DNA of 64,000 bases from Chromatocurvus halotolerans (GTDB lineage: Bacteria > Pseudomonadota > Gammaproteobacteria > Pseudomonadales > Halieaceae). A program made the position numbers and the translations under genes. The notes under the pieces were generated by a model. It was not told the DNA's origin and did no database searches. It saw only the letters and a list, made by a program, of their open reading frames with translations. Location of the stretch: NCBI RefSeq assembly GCF_004340525.1, contig NZ_SLWX01000003.1:124001-188000 (forward strand), written 5' to 3'. Of this stretch, positions 25,373-34,702 are shown one piece after another; position 1 is the stretch's first letter; every line of letters begins with the position of its first letter.

Positions 25373-26020
25373 ATGTCATTGCGAATCAACGATACAGTAC
25401 CCGATTTCACCGCCGAATCCAGTCTAGGCTCCATCTCTTTTCATGACTGGATTGGTGACAGCTGGGCGATTCTCTTTTCTCACCCCAAGGATTTCACGCC
25501 GGTGTGCACCACAGAATTCGGTGCCGTTGCGCAGCTTGCCGATGAGTTTGCAAAGCGCAACACCAAGGCCATTGGCGTGTCTGTTGACGGTGTGGACGAC
25601 CACCGCAAGTGGATTGGCGATATCGAGTCCTACTGCAGTGCGACGGTCGGCTTTCCCATCATCGCAGACACGGATCTGGCGGTTGCCAAGGCCTTCGACA
25701 TGCTGCCCGCAGAAGCCTATCTGCCCGACGGGCGCACGGCAGCGGACAGCGCCACCGTGCGCTCCGTGTTCATCATCGGGCCAGACAAGAAGCTCAAGCT
25801 GTCCATGACCTATCCCATGGTTGTGGGGCGCAATTTCTCCGAGATCATGCGCGCGCTCGACGCGCTGCAGTACACCGAGAAACGCGGTGTGGCGACGCCG
25901 GCAGACTGGGTGGTAGGTGAGGACGTGATCATTCCGCCGAGCGTGTCCGATGCCGACGCAAAAGAGAAGTTCGGCGAGTTCGAGACGATCTTCCCCTACC
26001 TGCGCAAGACCAGGGCCTGA
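25373..26020 (+). CDS. 1-Cys peroxiredoxin, Prx6 family
   Basis: Thiol peroxidase reducing hydroperoxides. The 215-residue product has the peroxidatic motif HPKDFTPVCTTEFG with Cys45, the family Arg in a later strand (TVRSVFIIGPDKK) and a C-terminal extension with the Prx6 dimer domain (PADWVVGEDVIIPPSVSD). No resolving cysteine is seen, so it relies on an external thiol. AGGAGA lies 6 bases before ATG 25373; the longer in-frame start at 25328 runs through the leader hairpin and is rejected. Confidence 0.93.
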   Translation: MSLRINDTVPDFTAESSLGSISFHDWIGDSWAILFSHPKDFTPVCTTEFGAVAQLADEFAKRNTKAIGVSVDGVDDHRKWIGDIESYCSATVGFPIIADTDLAVAKAFDMLPAEAYLPDGRTAADSATVRSVFIIGPDKKLKLSMTYPMVVGRNFSEIMRALDALQYTEKRGVATPADWVVGEDVIIPPSVSDADAKEKFGEFETIFPYLRKTRA

Positions 26021-26041
26021 GACCGCCCAAAGGGCCACCGG

Positions 26042-27271
26042 TCAACCGGCGACCGCCGCCTCCGACCGCGGCAGGCCACGCCGGTTGATCCAGAGTACAA
26101 GGCAGACGGCGAGCACACTCAGAAACGACAGCCCCACCATGGCATCCCAGCCATGCAGGTTCACCACCCAGCCGGCGCTCAGGGCGGCGACAGCCTGTGA
26201 GCCGAACACGGCGAACTCATTGGCGCTCTGAACCCTGAAGCGCTCGCTGGGTCGGTGGCAGAGCGGCAGCAGTGCGGTGCCGCCGACAAACATGAAGTTC
26301 CAGCCGATGCCCAGCAGCACCATGGCCCACCAGTAATGCATCAGGTGCTGTCCGGAAAGTGCGATGGCCAGGCACACGAGGTAGGCGGCACCGCCGAGCG
26401 CAATAACCGTCCGATGCCCCAGGCGGGTGATCAGCCAGCCCGAGAAAAGTGCCGGCGCATACATCGCGACAATATGTGACTGGATGACCCACTTCGTGTC
26501 GAGCAGGCTGTGTCCGTTCACCGCGTGCATGTTCAGCGGGGTGCCCGTCATCATGAAGCTCATCATGGCGTAGCCCATGGCAGAAGCGATAATCGCCAGC
26601 CAGATGGGCCGCTGGCGCAGAATCGTGGCCAGCGGCCGTGCCTCTGCGGTCTCCTCGCCGGCCTGCGCATGCCGGTTGCGGTAGCCGGTGAGTACAATGG
26701 CCATGGCCAGGAGGTTGATGCCGGACAGCAGGAGAAACGCGCCGACAAACGGTCGATGGCTGTCGATTGCCGGCGTCAGCGCTTCCAGTCCCGGTACAGA
26801 CCCGCCCCAGACCACCAGTTCCGGCCCCAGATAGGCGGCGACCAGGCCCGCCAGCAGGACCCGCGATGCCGCCTTGCCGGCGAGCATGGGCGAGACGGTT
26901 TCAATCGCCGCGAAGCGGTACTGCTGTGCTGCGGCGATGCTGATCCCGGCGACCAGGCCCGCAGTGCAGAACAGACCGAAATGCCCCAGCACCAGCGCAC
27001 AGGCTGCCACAACGCCGCTGGCGCTACCCAGCAGCGAACCCAGCGCGAAGACCGCACGTCTGCCGACCCGCGCCATCAATCGCGTGACGCCGACCACGGA
27101 AACCGCAGTGCCGATAATCACCATCGCAATGGGCAGGGTGGCCAGGCCCGGACGCGGGGCGATGTCGTTGCCGACGAGGCCACCGGTCAGGAAATACAGC
27201 GGCGCGATACACATGGACAGGGCCTGCAGGCTCATGAGCAGGTAAACCGTTGCGGGCAGTCGCGAAGCCAT
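26042..27271 (-). CDS. MFS transporter (third gene of the azlCD operon)
   Basis: Twelve-helix major facilitator protein, 409 residues. VTRLMARVGRRAVFALGSLLG marks loop 2-3, with a second copy SGWLITRLGHRTVIALGGAAY after TM8. A conserved central segment reads MGYAMMSFMMTGTPLNMH. It resembles the YfcJ/permease group often annotated only as MFS. It starts within the azlD stop (TGATG, one-base overlap), so it is co-translated with the azlCD exporter. A related efflux job, such as amino acids or derivatives, is inferred from that coupling alone. Confidence 0.82.
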   Translation of the reverse strand: MASRLPATVYLLMSLQALSMCIAPLYFLTGGLVGNDIAPRPGLATLPIAMVIIGTAVSVVGVTRLMARVGRRAVFALGSLLGSASGVVAACALVLGHFGLFCTAGLVAGISIAAAQQYRFAAIETVSPMLAGKAASRVLLAGLVAAYLGPELVVWGGSVPGLEALTPAIDSHRPFVGAFLLLSGINLLAMAIVLTGYRNRHAQAGEETAEARPLATILRQRPIWLAIIASAMGYAMMSFMMTGTPLNMHAVNGHSLLDTKWVIQSHIVAMYAPALFSGWLITRLGHRTVIALGGAAYLVCLAIALSGQHLMHYWWAMVLLGIGWNFMFVGGTALLPLCHRPSERFRVQSANEFAVFGSQAVAALSAGWVVNLHGWDAMVGLSFLSVLAVCLVLWINRRGLPRSEAAVAG

Positions 27272-27585
27272 CAGGACATTCCTCCAAAGCGGATCAGGGC
27301 CGTTACCAGTATGCCAAGGCTGACGCCTGCCATGGGTCTTGCGGTAAGCAGCATGACGCCGGCGGTTGCCAGCATCCCCAGGCGTCCGGCCATATCCGCT
27401 TCAACCGCGATTGGCACGAGCACGGCCACCAGCACCGAGCCCGACATGGCGTCAATAAAGCTCATGACCCGGGGCCGCAGTGGCAGCAGTCCGGTGATGA
27501 ATACGCCGCCGAAGCGGGTAAACAGCATGACCAGTGCCATCAGCGCAATGACCAGATAAACGCCGTAGCCTTCGGTGGACATCAT
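27271..27585 (-). CDS. azlD: Branched-chain amino acid exporter small subunit AzlD
   Basis: A 104-residue four-helix membrane protein (VYLVIALMALVMLFTRFGGVF, MSGSVLVAVLVPIAVE, MLATAGVMLLTARPMAGVSLGILVTALIR) matching AzlD/YgaH, the small partner of AzlC in branched-chain amino acid export. The start overlaps the azlC stop by 4 bases (ATGA), fixing ATG 27585. A longer open frame to 28086 is an antisense-type artefact inside azlC. Confidence 0.88.
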   Translation of the reverse strand: MMSTEGYGVYLVIALMALVMLFTRFGGVFITGLLPLRPRVMSFIDAMSGSVLVAVLVPIAVEADMAGRLGMLATAGVMLLTARPMAGVSLGILVTALIRFGGMS

Positions 27586-28298
27586 TGCTTGGGTGTCTCC
27601 AGCCAGAAAATGCCCACCGTTCCTCCTGCGAGTGCGCCAACAATCACATGGGTGTTCGGGGGCAGCCAGCGGTAGGCCGCGTAGGCGGCGATGGCACTCA
27701 GACCCCAGGCAAGGCTCTTGCGCAGGTTGCGCTTGCCCACCATGACCATCGACAGCATGAAGCAGCCCATCACCATGTCCAGGCCAATGCTTTTCGGGTC
27801 TTTGATGCCCGAGCCGAGCAACAGCCCCGTCAGCGTTCCCGCCTGCCAGCAGGTCCACAGCGCGATACCACCGCCGACCAGGGTGCCAAGGTTGTTGCGC
27901 CCCTGCTGCAGATCGTTGAGCGTCATGGCCCAGTTGGCGTCCGAGAGCGTGATGAGCGATGCATAGCGGCGCCGCACGGGCAGCAGTCGCAGCCAGGGAT
28001 AAAGGCTGGCGCCCATGAGCAGCATGCGGCTGTTGATAGCGAGGGTGGTGAGCAGTAACGGCAGGATCGGCACCTGCGCGCCCCACATGTCGAGCACGGC
28101 GAACTGCACGGTGCCGGCGAAGACGGTGATACTCATCAGCATCACTTCGACGTTGGCCATGTTGCTTTGCAGGGCGGCGACGCCAAAGGCCAGCCCGAAC
28201 ACGAAGACAAACAGGGAGATGGGCAGAATTCGCCAGAAACCCCGGCGTATGTCGGCGCCAGTCAGTTGTGGTGCAACAATGTCAGGCACGGCGACCAC
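27582..28298 (-). CDS. azlC: Branched-chain amino acid exporter large subunit AzlC
   Basis: A 238-residue integral membrane protein of the AzlC/YgaZ family: RRGFWRILPISLFVFVFGLAFG, VFAGTVQFAVLDMWG, INSRMLLMGASLYPWL and the later helices all match the family pattern. With AzlD it exports valine and related amino acids. The start appears to be GTG 28298 with no clear ribosome site; a second GTG two codons later is possible. First gene of the azlC-azlD-MFS operon. Confidence 0.88.
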   Translation of the reverse strand: MVAVPDIVAPQLTGADIRRGFWRILPISLFVFVFGLAFGVAALQSNMANVEVMLMSITVFAGTVQFAVLDMWGAQVPILPLLLTTLAINSRMLLMGASLYPWLRLLPVRRRYASLITLSDANWAMTLNDLQQGRNNLGTLVGGGIALWTCWQAGTLTGLLLGSGIKDPKSIGLDMVMGCFMLSMVMVGKRNLRKSLAWGLSAIAAYAAYRWLPPNTHVIVGALAGGTVGIFWLETPKQ

Positions 28299-28479
28299 CG
28301 GTCTGCCAGTGAGAGATATGGACAGGTTTCATAGGTAAGCTCCAGGGACGCGTAGCTTAGCGACTCGGTCCGGGACTGGCCAGCCGAGATTGCCGGAACA
28401 CCGCCGAACAGAGCGCTGGTGCTAGCACTCCGGCGTGGCAGACGCTACAGTCATCAGGAGTCGATGCCGGAGACACACC

Positions 28480-29094
28480 ATGATTCTCAAACACCCCTGC
28501 TTCAGAACCCTCGCCGCGCTGGCTCTGCTGCTGCCTGTCGCTTCCGCACATGCCCAGGACCCGGAAAGCTACCTCGACGATTATCTGCCGGTCGACAACG
28601 CCCTGGTCGTAGACGTTCCAGAGGCTGTGCAGAGTGCCGATGACCCTGACGTCAAGCGCGGTCGATACCTTGTCAGCCTGCTCGGTTGCGCCAGTTGCCA
28701 CACTGACGGTGCGTTGCTCGGCGCCCCGGACAGCGATCGCTCCCTTGCCGGGTCCCGCGTCGGGATCGCCATTTCCGATCCCATGCGCGATCGGTATCCG
28801 GCGATTGTCTATCCGCCCAATATCACGCCGCATGACGAGACCGGTATCGGCGCCTGGACCGAGGACGATCTGGTGCGGCTGCTGCGTGGCGGGATGGATC
28901 GACACGGTGGCCGCGCCCTGCCTGTCATGCCCTGGCAGAACTACGCACGACTGAGGGCGTCAGACGCGCTGGCCATTGCCCGCTACCTGAAGAATATCGA
29001 GCCTCTTGAGCATCGCGTGCCGCGCAGGGTGCGCGCAGGGACACCGGCATCGGCACCCTACGTGCATGTTGGACTGTATCAGCGACGCGAGTGA
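28480..29094 (+). CDS. Exported monohaem cytochrome c
   Basis: A 204-residue periplasmic c-type cytochrome. A signal peptide of about 25 residues (LAALALLLPVASAHAQ) is followed by one haem site (CASCH, near residue 70) and a likely distal Met in LPVMPW. The PPNITPHDETGIGAWTEDDLVRLLRGG segment is typical of the cytochrome c subunits of membrane dehydrogenases. GGAGA sits 7 bases before ATG 28480. No partner dehydrogenase is adjacent. An in-frame start at 28435 would spoil the signal peptide. Confidence 0.87.
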   Translation: MILKHPCFRTLAALALLLPVASAHAQDPESYLDDYLPVDNALVVDVPEAVQSADDPDVKRGRYLVSLLGCASCHTDGALLGAPDSDRSLAGSRVGIAISDPMRDRYPAIVYPPNITPHDETGIGAWTEDDLVRLLRGGMDRHGGRALPVMPWQNYARLRASDALAIARYLKNIEPLEHRVPRRVRAGTPASAPYVHVGLYQRRE

Positions 29095-29116
29095 GTCGGC
29101 GTCCGGGTGGCGTGCT

Positions 29117-30265
29117 TCAGCCGGAGTTGCGGCGTTTGAGGACCATGCCGTACATTGCCGGCAGCAGGGTGTGCGGCTCCGGATGACCCAGCTCGATGGC
29201 GGCGTGATAGGGGAAGTTGGGATCCGCCAACAGTCCCCGCGCCATGGCTACGAGGTCGGCATTACCGTCCACAACCACACTGTTTGCCTGCTCCGCTTCG
29301 GTGATCAGCCCGACCGCCATGGTTGGCATGTCGGCCCCGTCGCGGACCGCGCGGGCGTAGGGGACCAGGTAGCCCGGTGATGGCGGCGCCTTGGCACGGC
29401 CCGAGGCTCCGGTAATACCGCCGGAAGAGCAATCGATGAGATCCACGCCGCGGGCCTTGAGTTGCCGGGAGAGCTCGATCGTGTCTTCCAGTTCCATACC
29501 GCCGTCGACGCCGTCAACCGAAGAGGCACGGTAAAAGACCGGATAGCCCTTGGGCACCGTCTTTCTGACCGCGTCGGTGACGGCGAGGGGGAAGCGCATG
29601 CGTGCGGCGAGGTCACCGCCCCACTGGTCCCCACGCTGGTTTGACAGCGGGGTCAGAAAGCTGTGTATTAGGTAGCCATGGGCACCGTGGATCTCGACAA
29701 AATCGAAACCCGCGTCAAGCGCTCGCTGGGTGGCGTTGGCAAATGACACGATCAGGTCATCTATCTCGCTGGCCTCAAGGGCGTGGGGTGTCGGCCAGTC
29801 TTCGGTGAGTGGGATGGCGCTCGGGGCTACAGCCTGCCAGGCGGCATCCGGATCGCTGTCTACCAGTGGTTTGGCGCCATTCAGGGGCGTTGCCGCACTG
29901 GCCTTGCGACCCGCGTGCGCAAGCTGTATGCCCACGGGGATGCCCTGGGCGTGATAGATGTCGACGACCTTCTTAAGGCCTGGTACGTGCTCGTCCTTGT
30001 AAATGCCCAGGCAGCCCGGAGTTATCCTGCCTTCGGCGGTGACCCCGCTGGCCTCGAGAATCGCGCCGCCAACGCCGCCAAGGGCAAAGCGGCCGTGATG
30101 CGCGAGGTGCCACTCATCGTTGATAAAGCCGTCCTCGGAGGCGTACTGGCACATCGCCGAAACCACAAGTCGGTTGCGAAAAGTGACGTCGCGCAACGTA
30201 AAGGGTGTGAACAGGGCGGGCATCTGCCCGGTACCGGTTTCCTGTGTGCTGTCGTTTGTGCCCAT
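29117..30265 (-). CDS. Old yellow enzyme family NADH:flavin oxidoreductase (YqjM-like)
   Basis: FMN-dependent ene-reductase, 382 residues, TIM barrel. Features: TLRDVTFRNRLVVSAMCQYAS with the YqjM-type regulatory cysteine, IQLAHAGRKAS, the active-site pair HGAHGYLIHSFLTPLSNQR, and the phosphate loop AMARGLLADPNFP. It reduces activated C=C bonds; in catabolic clusters OYE homologues also act on dienoyl or N-heterocyclic intermediates. Its start overlaps by one base the stop of the DapA-family gene, so the two are co-translated and likely successive steps of one pathway. Confidence 0.9.
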   Translation of the reverse strand: MGTNDSTQETGTGQMPALFTPFTLRDVTFRNRLVVSAMCQYASEDGFINDEWHLAHHGRFALGGVGGAILEASGVTAEGRITPGCLGIYKDEHVPGLKKVVDIYHAQGIPVGIQLAHAGRKASAATPLNGAKPLVDSDPDAAWQAVAPSAIPLTEDWPTPHALEASEIDDLIVSFANATQRALDAGFDFVEIHGAHGYLIHSFLTPLSNQRGDQWGGDLAARMRFPLAVTDAVRKTVPKGYPVFYRASSVDGVDGGMELEDTIELSRQLKARGVDLIDCSSGGITGASGRAKAPPSPGYLVPYARAVRDGADMPTMAVGLITEAEQANSVVVDGNADLVAMARGLLADPNFPYHAAIELGHPEPHTLLPAMYGMVLKRRNSG

Positions 30266-31209
30266 CAGGCCTCCGTTTTTGCGTCGAGTTTGAGCATGAG
30301 GGCATCCATCTCGGCCATCAGCGCCTTCACTTTATCGCGCCGCTCCTGACCTTCGCTACCAAGGTCGCTGAATCGCGTCAGCGGCGGGCGCACGTCGCCG
30401 GTGGGATAGCCGGCGGCGGCGCTGAGCGCTTTCGAGTAGCACTGGTGGCCGTAGGTGGGATGGCCCTCGGCGATGATGTGATCAATCCGGTTGAGAATGT
30501 GCTGGATGGACGCGGCGTCTTCCGTGCGCCCCGAAACGAGGAAATCCCAGATGCGCTTCGTGCTGTAGGGAAGATAGTTGCCATAGGGATTGACGTAACC
30601 GACAGCGCCGAGGAGATAGCTCTCCACCGGCCTTTCTCCCGCGAAGACATTCATGACGCCGTCTGTGGCCTCGACGATGTCATAGACGCGGCCGACATCG
30701 CAGCTGGCTTCCTTGATGTAGCGAATGTTGTCAAACGCCTTGGTCAGGCGTGCGACCAGCGCGGCCGACATATCGACGTTGGACGTGAAGGGGTTGTTGT
30801 ACAGCATGATCGGCAGGTCGACCGCCTCGGCAATCGCCCGGTAATAGGCGAAAATCTCGTCTTCGGTGGGCGTGTAGTAATAGGGCGGCACGATCATGAG
30901 GCCGTCAGCGCCCATCTCTTTCGCCTCGCGGCTGTAGCGGACCGCCTTGCGGGTGCTGGCATCCATGCTGCCAACGAGAATGTCGAGGCGTCCCGCCGCA
31001 TGCTCGACGCTGGTTTCCACGACCAGTCGGCGTTCCTCGTCGCTGATCGAGAGAAATTCCCCGGTAGTACCCAGCATGATGATGCCGGGGACGTCGCATT
31101 CAACCTGCCAGTCGATATAGCGTTTCAATGACTCGACGCAAACGGCTTCGCCATCGTCGGTGAATGGGGTGACGGCGACCGTGTAGCTTCCTAGAAATGT
31201 TTTAGACAT
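30265..31209 (-). CDS. Dihydrodipicolinate synthase/N-acetylneuraminate lyase family enzyme
   Basis: Class I aldolase-type lyase or hydratase, 314 residues. The GTTGEF phosphate/carboxylate loop (47-52), catalytic Tyr137 (MLYNNP) and Schiff-base Lys166 (YIKEAS) are all present, so it should be active on a pyruvate-like or 2-oxo acid moiety. True DapA is unlikely in this setting. A DapA-family enzyme deaminates the pyrroline intermediate in hydroxyproline catabolism (LhpC/HypD), and the amine dehydrogenase genes nearby make that the best precedent, but direct assignment is not possible by eye. First gene of a pair with the OYE. Confidence 0.82.
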   Translation of the reverse strand: MSKTFLGSYTVAVTPFTDDGEAVCVESLKRYIDWQVECDVPGIIMLGTTGEFLSISDEERRLVVETSVEHAAGRLDILVGSMDASTRKAVRYSREAKEMGADGLMIVPPYYYTPTEDEIFAYYRAIAEAVDLPIMLYNNPFTSNVDMSAALVARLTKAFDNIRYIKEASCDVGRVYDIVEATDGVMNVFAGERPVESYLLGAVGYVNPYGNYLPYSTKRIWDFLVSGRTEDAASIQHILNRIDHIIAEGHPTYGHQCYSKALSAAAGYPTGDVRPPLTRFSDLGSEGQERRDKVKALMAEMDALMLKLDAKTEA

Positions 31210-31376
31210 CAGGTTGTATTAACGCCGACCTACGCCTCGGCGCTCCTTTTGCGTGATTGATTTTAGGATGCGGTAAAATCCGCGAAAAGCGGCTGCGATG
31301 TTGCAAGCACATGCCGGACACGCGTTAGCATAGCGCACATTAAAGTCTATTCCATCCCCCTTCCGAGAGAAACCTC

Positions 31377-32513
31377 ATGACAGATGTCATCGTTATTGGC
31401 GGCGGAATCATCGGCTGCGCCGCGGCTTACTATCTCGCCGGCGACGGCGTGGCGGTGACCCTGGTCGAGACTGGCGACCTCAATACCCAGGCCTCGGGCA
31501 CCAATTCCGGCAGCCTGCACGGGCAGATCCCGCACGATACGTATCTGCAGCATGGCGATGCCTGGGCACGCATGTTTCTGCCGGCGCTGCGTCTGCTCCG
31601 GTCGTCGATAGGACTCTGGGAGGGGCTGGGCGATACGCTGGGTGTCGATCTCGAGGTGAAGGTGGGCGGGGGGCTGCTGCTGGCGGCCAATGAGCAGCAG
31701 ATGCGCGATATTGCGCGCAAGGTCAGCCTAGAGCGCGAGGCCGGTCTGGACAGTGAGGTACTGGACGCACAGGGTCTGCGGGCGCTTGCGCCCTACGTGT
31801 CCAGGCGCATGGTAGGTGCGGGTTACTGTCCGGCAGAGGGCAAGGCCAACCCGCTGATCGCGGCGCCGGCCTTCGCCCGCGCCGCGGCTGCCATCGGCGC
31901 GCGCATCATGCCGCGAACCTCGGTCACGGATATCCGGCGCACTGGCGGCGGCTACGAGGTGACCACTGACCGCGGCACCTATACGGCGGCCCGTCTGGTA
32001 AACACGGCCGGAGCCGACGCCGGACGCATCGCCGCCATGCTGGGTGTCGATCTGCCCCTTCAGGGTTTCCCGATACAGGTCAGCGTGACGGAGCCGGTAG
32101 AGCCTTTGATCCAGCACCTTCTTTACTACGCGCGCGCGCCGCTGACCATGAAGCAGACCGCGGTTGGCAGCATTATTGTGGGCGGCGGCTGGCCGGCCCG
32201 CTTCGACAGCCAGCGGCGGCCGATCGCCGACCCTTACTCCGTTGGGCCGAATCTTGGTCTGGCGCTGGAAATCCTGCCACAGCTCGCACCTGTCAATATC
32301 GTGCGGACCTGGGCCGCGACGGTAAACGGTACGCACGACTGGATGCCGGTTATCGGTGAACTGCCCGGACTGCCGGGTGCCTTCCTCGGTTATGTACCCT
32401 GGATGGGGTTTACCGCCGGTCCGGCGGCGGGCCGACTGGTGGCGAGCATGGTGCAGGGTGTGGCGCCGCCTCTCGATATAGACGCCGCGGCGTTCGCGCC
32501 CGGCGTGCGCTGA
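31377..32513 (+). CDS. FAD-dependent amine/imino-acid dehydrogenase, DadA/HcnC-like
   Basis: D-amino-acid-oxidase superfamily flavoprotein, 378 residues. N-terminal FAD motif DVIVIGGGIIGCAAAYYLA, then SGTNSGSLHGQIPHD, which resembles the HcnC/sarcosine oxidase beta/D-hydroxyproline dehydrogenase group, and C-terminal GYVPWMGFTAGPAAGRLVA. Such subunits oxidise a C-N bond and pass electrons to an HcnA/HcnB-type partner; a fused partner is encoded at 35659 on the opposite strand. It diverges from the DapA/OYE pair across 167 bases and converges on the ABC transporter genes. Confidence 0.85.
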   Translation: MTDVIVIGGGIIGCAAAYYLAGDGVAVTLVETGDLNTQASGTNSGSLHGQIPHDTYLQHGDAWARMFLPALRLLRSSIGLWEGLGDTLGVDLEVKVGGGLLLAANEQQMRDIARKVSLEREAGLDSEVLDAQGLRALAPYVSRRMVGAGYCPAEGKANPLIAAPAFARAAAAIGARIMPRTSVTDIRRTGGGYEVTTDRGTYTAARLVNTAGADAGRIAAMLGVDLPLQGFPIQVSVTEPVEPLIQHLLYYARAPLTMKQTAVGSIIVGGGWPARFDSQRRPIADPYSVGPNLGLALEILPQLAPVNIVRTWAATVNGTHDWMPVIGELPGLPGAFLGYVPWMGFTAGPAAGRLVASMVQGVAPPLDIDAAAFAPGVR

Positions 32514-32541
32514 GACGCAGCGGCACTGACGGCGATTGCCG

Positions 32542-33279
32542 TCAGTGCTTGAGAATCATGCCGACGAAGTCCCGGGTGCGTTCGTGGGTGGGCGAATCGA
32601 AAATCTGTGATGGCGTCCCGGTTTCGACTACCTTGCCGTCATCCATCATGACAACCCGCGTGGACACTTCCCGGACAAACGACATTTCATGGGAGACGAG
32701 TAGCATGGTAATGCCCTCGTCGGTTAGGCGACGGATGGTGTCGAGCACCTCGTTCACCCGCTCCGGATCCAGGGCCGAGGTTACCTCGTCGAGCAGGAGG
32801 ATCTCGGGCTGCAGCGCCAGTGCGCGGGCAATCGCCACCCGCTGTTGCTGTCCGCCGGACAATTCCTCCGGGTAGGCGTCGTGCTTGGCTTCCATACCGA
32901 CCCGCGCCAGCAGCTCGGCTGCCAGCGCTTCCACCTCGGCCTTTGGCCGTTTCTTGATCGTTATCGGTGCGATGGTGACGTTGCGCATCACCGTCATGTT
33001 CTGGAACAGGTTGTATTGCTGGAACACGATCGCCAGCTGCGAGCGCAGCTCACGAACGCTCTTGCGGCTGCTGTAGTCCACGGCCTTGCCGGCGACGCGT
33101 ACCTCGCCAGCGCTTGGCAGGGTGAGGCCCACCAGTGCGCGCAGGAGGGTGCTCTTGCCGGAGCCCGAAGGCCCGATCAGGCTGACGACTTCGCCCTTTT
33201 CTGCGCTCAGGGTGACTCCCTTGAGGATTTTTTCCGAGCCGTAGGAGCAGGCGAGGTCACGAACGTCGAGATGGGTCAA
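32542..33279 (-). CDS. Polar amino acid ABC transporter ATP-binding protein (GlnQ/HisP-like)
   Basis: 245-residue ATPase of the polar amino acid uptake family: Walker A GPSGSGKST, Q-loop FQQYNLF, signature LSGGQQQR, Walker B ILLLDEVTSALD and H-loop SHEMSF. The start is assigned to TTG 33279, because GGAGA lies 8 bases upstream and LDVRDLACSYG begins the domain; a longer frame to 33351 reads through the permease coding region. It overlaps the permease end by 23 bases. Last gene of the SBP-permease-permease-ATPase run. Confidence 0.9.
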   Translation of the reverse strand: MTHLDVRDLACSYGSEKILKGVTLSAEKGEVVSLIGPSGSGKSTLLRALVGLTLPSAGEVRVAGKAVDYSSRKSVRELRSQLAIVFQQYNLFQNMTVMRNVTIAPITIKKRPKAEVEALAAELLARVGMEAKHDAYPEELSGGQQQRVAIARALALQPEILLLDEVTSALDPERVNEVLDTIRRLTDEGITMLLVSHEMSFVREVSTRVVMMDDGKVVETGTPSQIFDSPTHERTRDFVGMILKH

Positions 33280-33946
33280 GGCGCTTCTCCAGATAGGTGC
33301 CGAGACGGCTGAGTGGGTAGGACAGCAGGAAGTACAGTACCAGTACGGCACCGAACCCCAGCAGCGGCGAAAAGCCGCGGTTGACGAACATCTTGCCCGA
33401 GAAGGTCAGTTCGACCACGCCGATGTGCGATGCCAGTGACGTGTCCTTGATGAACATGACGGCAAACGCGATGGCCGGCGGCAATATGACCCGCCAGGCC
33501 TGGGGCAGAACCACATACCACAGGGTGCGCGCCGCGCCGAAGTTGAGCGTGCGCGCGCCTTCTATCTGCTGTTTCGGCACCGATTCCAGCCCGGCACGGA
33601 CAATCTCCGAGAGGAACGCCGTGGACACGAGGCAGATGGCGATGGTGGCGATGGTCAGCAGGGATGCGTTTTCCATCAGCGGCTGTATGGCATACAGGAC
33701 GATGAATATGATGACCAGAAAGGGGATGCGCCGGAAGGTCTCGACGTAGGCGATCGCAATGACGCGCAGGGGTAATGTCCACGGATTTACCGACTGCCGG
33801 AGCACCGCGATCAGCAGGCCGGCGATAAAACCGACCGTGCAGCCGATCAGCGTCATGCCCAGTGTGCGGGCGGCCGCTTCCAGCAGGAATATCACGTTGT
33901 AGTAGGTGAAGAAGTCCGGCGCTTCGAAAAGGAGTCTCTCGAACAT
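33257..33946 (-). CDS. Polar amino acid ABC transporter permease (second)
   Basis: HisQ/HisM-type permease of 229 residues with five to six membrane helices. The EAA-type cytoplasmic loop is ARTLNFGAARTLWYVVLPQAWRVILPP, and YVETFRRIPFLVIIFIVLYA is the family signature (ET.RGTPLLVQ-like). It pairs with the permease starting at 34620, whose stop it overlaps by one base. Confidence 0.9.
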   Translation of the reverse strand: MFERLLFEAPDFFTYYNVIFLLEAAARTLGMTLIGCTVGFIAGLLIAVLRQSVNPWTLPLRVIAIAYVETFRRIPFLVIIFIVLYAIQPLMENASLLTIATIAICLVSTAFLSEIVRAGLESVPKQQIEGARTLNFGAARTLWYVVLPQAWRVILPPAIAFAVMFIKDTSLASHIGVVELTFSGKMFVNRGFSPLLGFGAVLVLYFLLSYPLSRLGTYLEKRLDPSRRS

Positions 33947-34620
33947 CAGAATACCCTGGCCTTGACGCGGAAGGCGACGCGACCCAGAAGCGCCAGCGAC
34001 ATGCTGGCAATGAGCGTCAGTCCGATGTAGATCACGGCGACGACCGAGAAGGTCTCTATCGTGCGCAGGTTCACCGAACTGACATTGATGGCGCGCCCGG
34101 TGAGCTCTTCCACACCGAACAGCGCGGCGATGGAGCTGCCCAGCATCAACCAGATAAAGAAGTTGGAGAGGGGCGCAAAAATCGTTTTTGCAATATGCGG
34201 GAGCATGACATAACGCAGGATCTGCAGGCGGGTCATGTTAAGGCCAATGGCGGCGTCCATCTCTGCCTGGCGCACCGAAACCACACCGGCCCGTATGATC
34301 TCGGTGAGATAGGCGGTGGAGTTGAGCGTCAGGCCGATCAGCACGGCTGCCATGGAGCTGAGCAGAATGCCGGCATCCGGGAGCGCGTAATAGAGGACAA
34401 AAATCTGCACCAGAGCCGGCGTGTTGGTGATGAAAATGACATAGGCGGATATCGCCTTGCGCAACGGAGTCGGGCCATACACCTTGCCCAGTGCGCCCAT
34501 CAGCCCGAGCACTGCACCGAGGAAAAAGGTGAAGAACACGATCTGCAGCGTCACCAGAGCCCCGCCAAGGAGGTAGGGCAGCTCTGCCATGACTTCGCCG
34601 AACTGAAACGTATAATTCAT
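33946..34620 (-). CDS. Polar amino acid ABC transporter permease (first)
   Basis: 224-residue HisQ/HisM-type permease. TLQIVFFTFFLGAVLGLMGALG opens the membrane domain, FITNTPALVQIFVLYYALP is the family signature, and the EAA loop reads AAIGLNMTRLQILRYVMLPHIAK. It would form the translocation pore with the adjacent permease. The gene lies 82 bases downstream of the substrate-binding protein gene. Confidence 0.9.
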   Translation of the reverse strand: MNYTFQFGEVMAELPYLLGGALVTLQIVFFTFFLGAVLGLMGALGKVYGPTPLRKAISAYVIFITNTPALVQIFVLYYALPDAGILLSSMAAVLIGLTLNSTAYLTEIIRAGVVSVRQAEMDAAIGLNMTRLQILRYVMLPHIAKTIFAPLSNFFIWLMLGSSIAALFGVEELTGRAINVSSVNLRTIETFSVVAVIYIGLTLIASMSLALLGRVAFRVKARVF

Positions 34621-34702
34621 GCCGTTCCGGATTGCCGCCTGCTGTGTGAAGAATGGGGCCGCACCACCCTGTCAGGGATGGCGCATGTGATCTGCCGGCG
34701 TA

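Noticed and set aside
25200-25380. TPP riboswitch before the YkoF-PnuC pair
   Set aside because: The leader lacks CUGAGA and the conserved CCUGAUC/GCGUAGGGA segments, so only the terminator/antiterminator is reported.
30265-31209. Lysine-biosynthesis dapA
   Set aside because: The catalytic residues fit the superfamily, but the operon partner and setting are catabolic, so the specific name is not supported.
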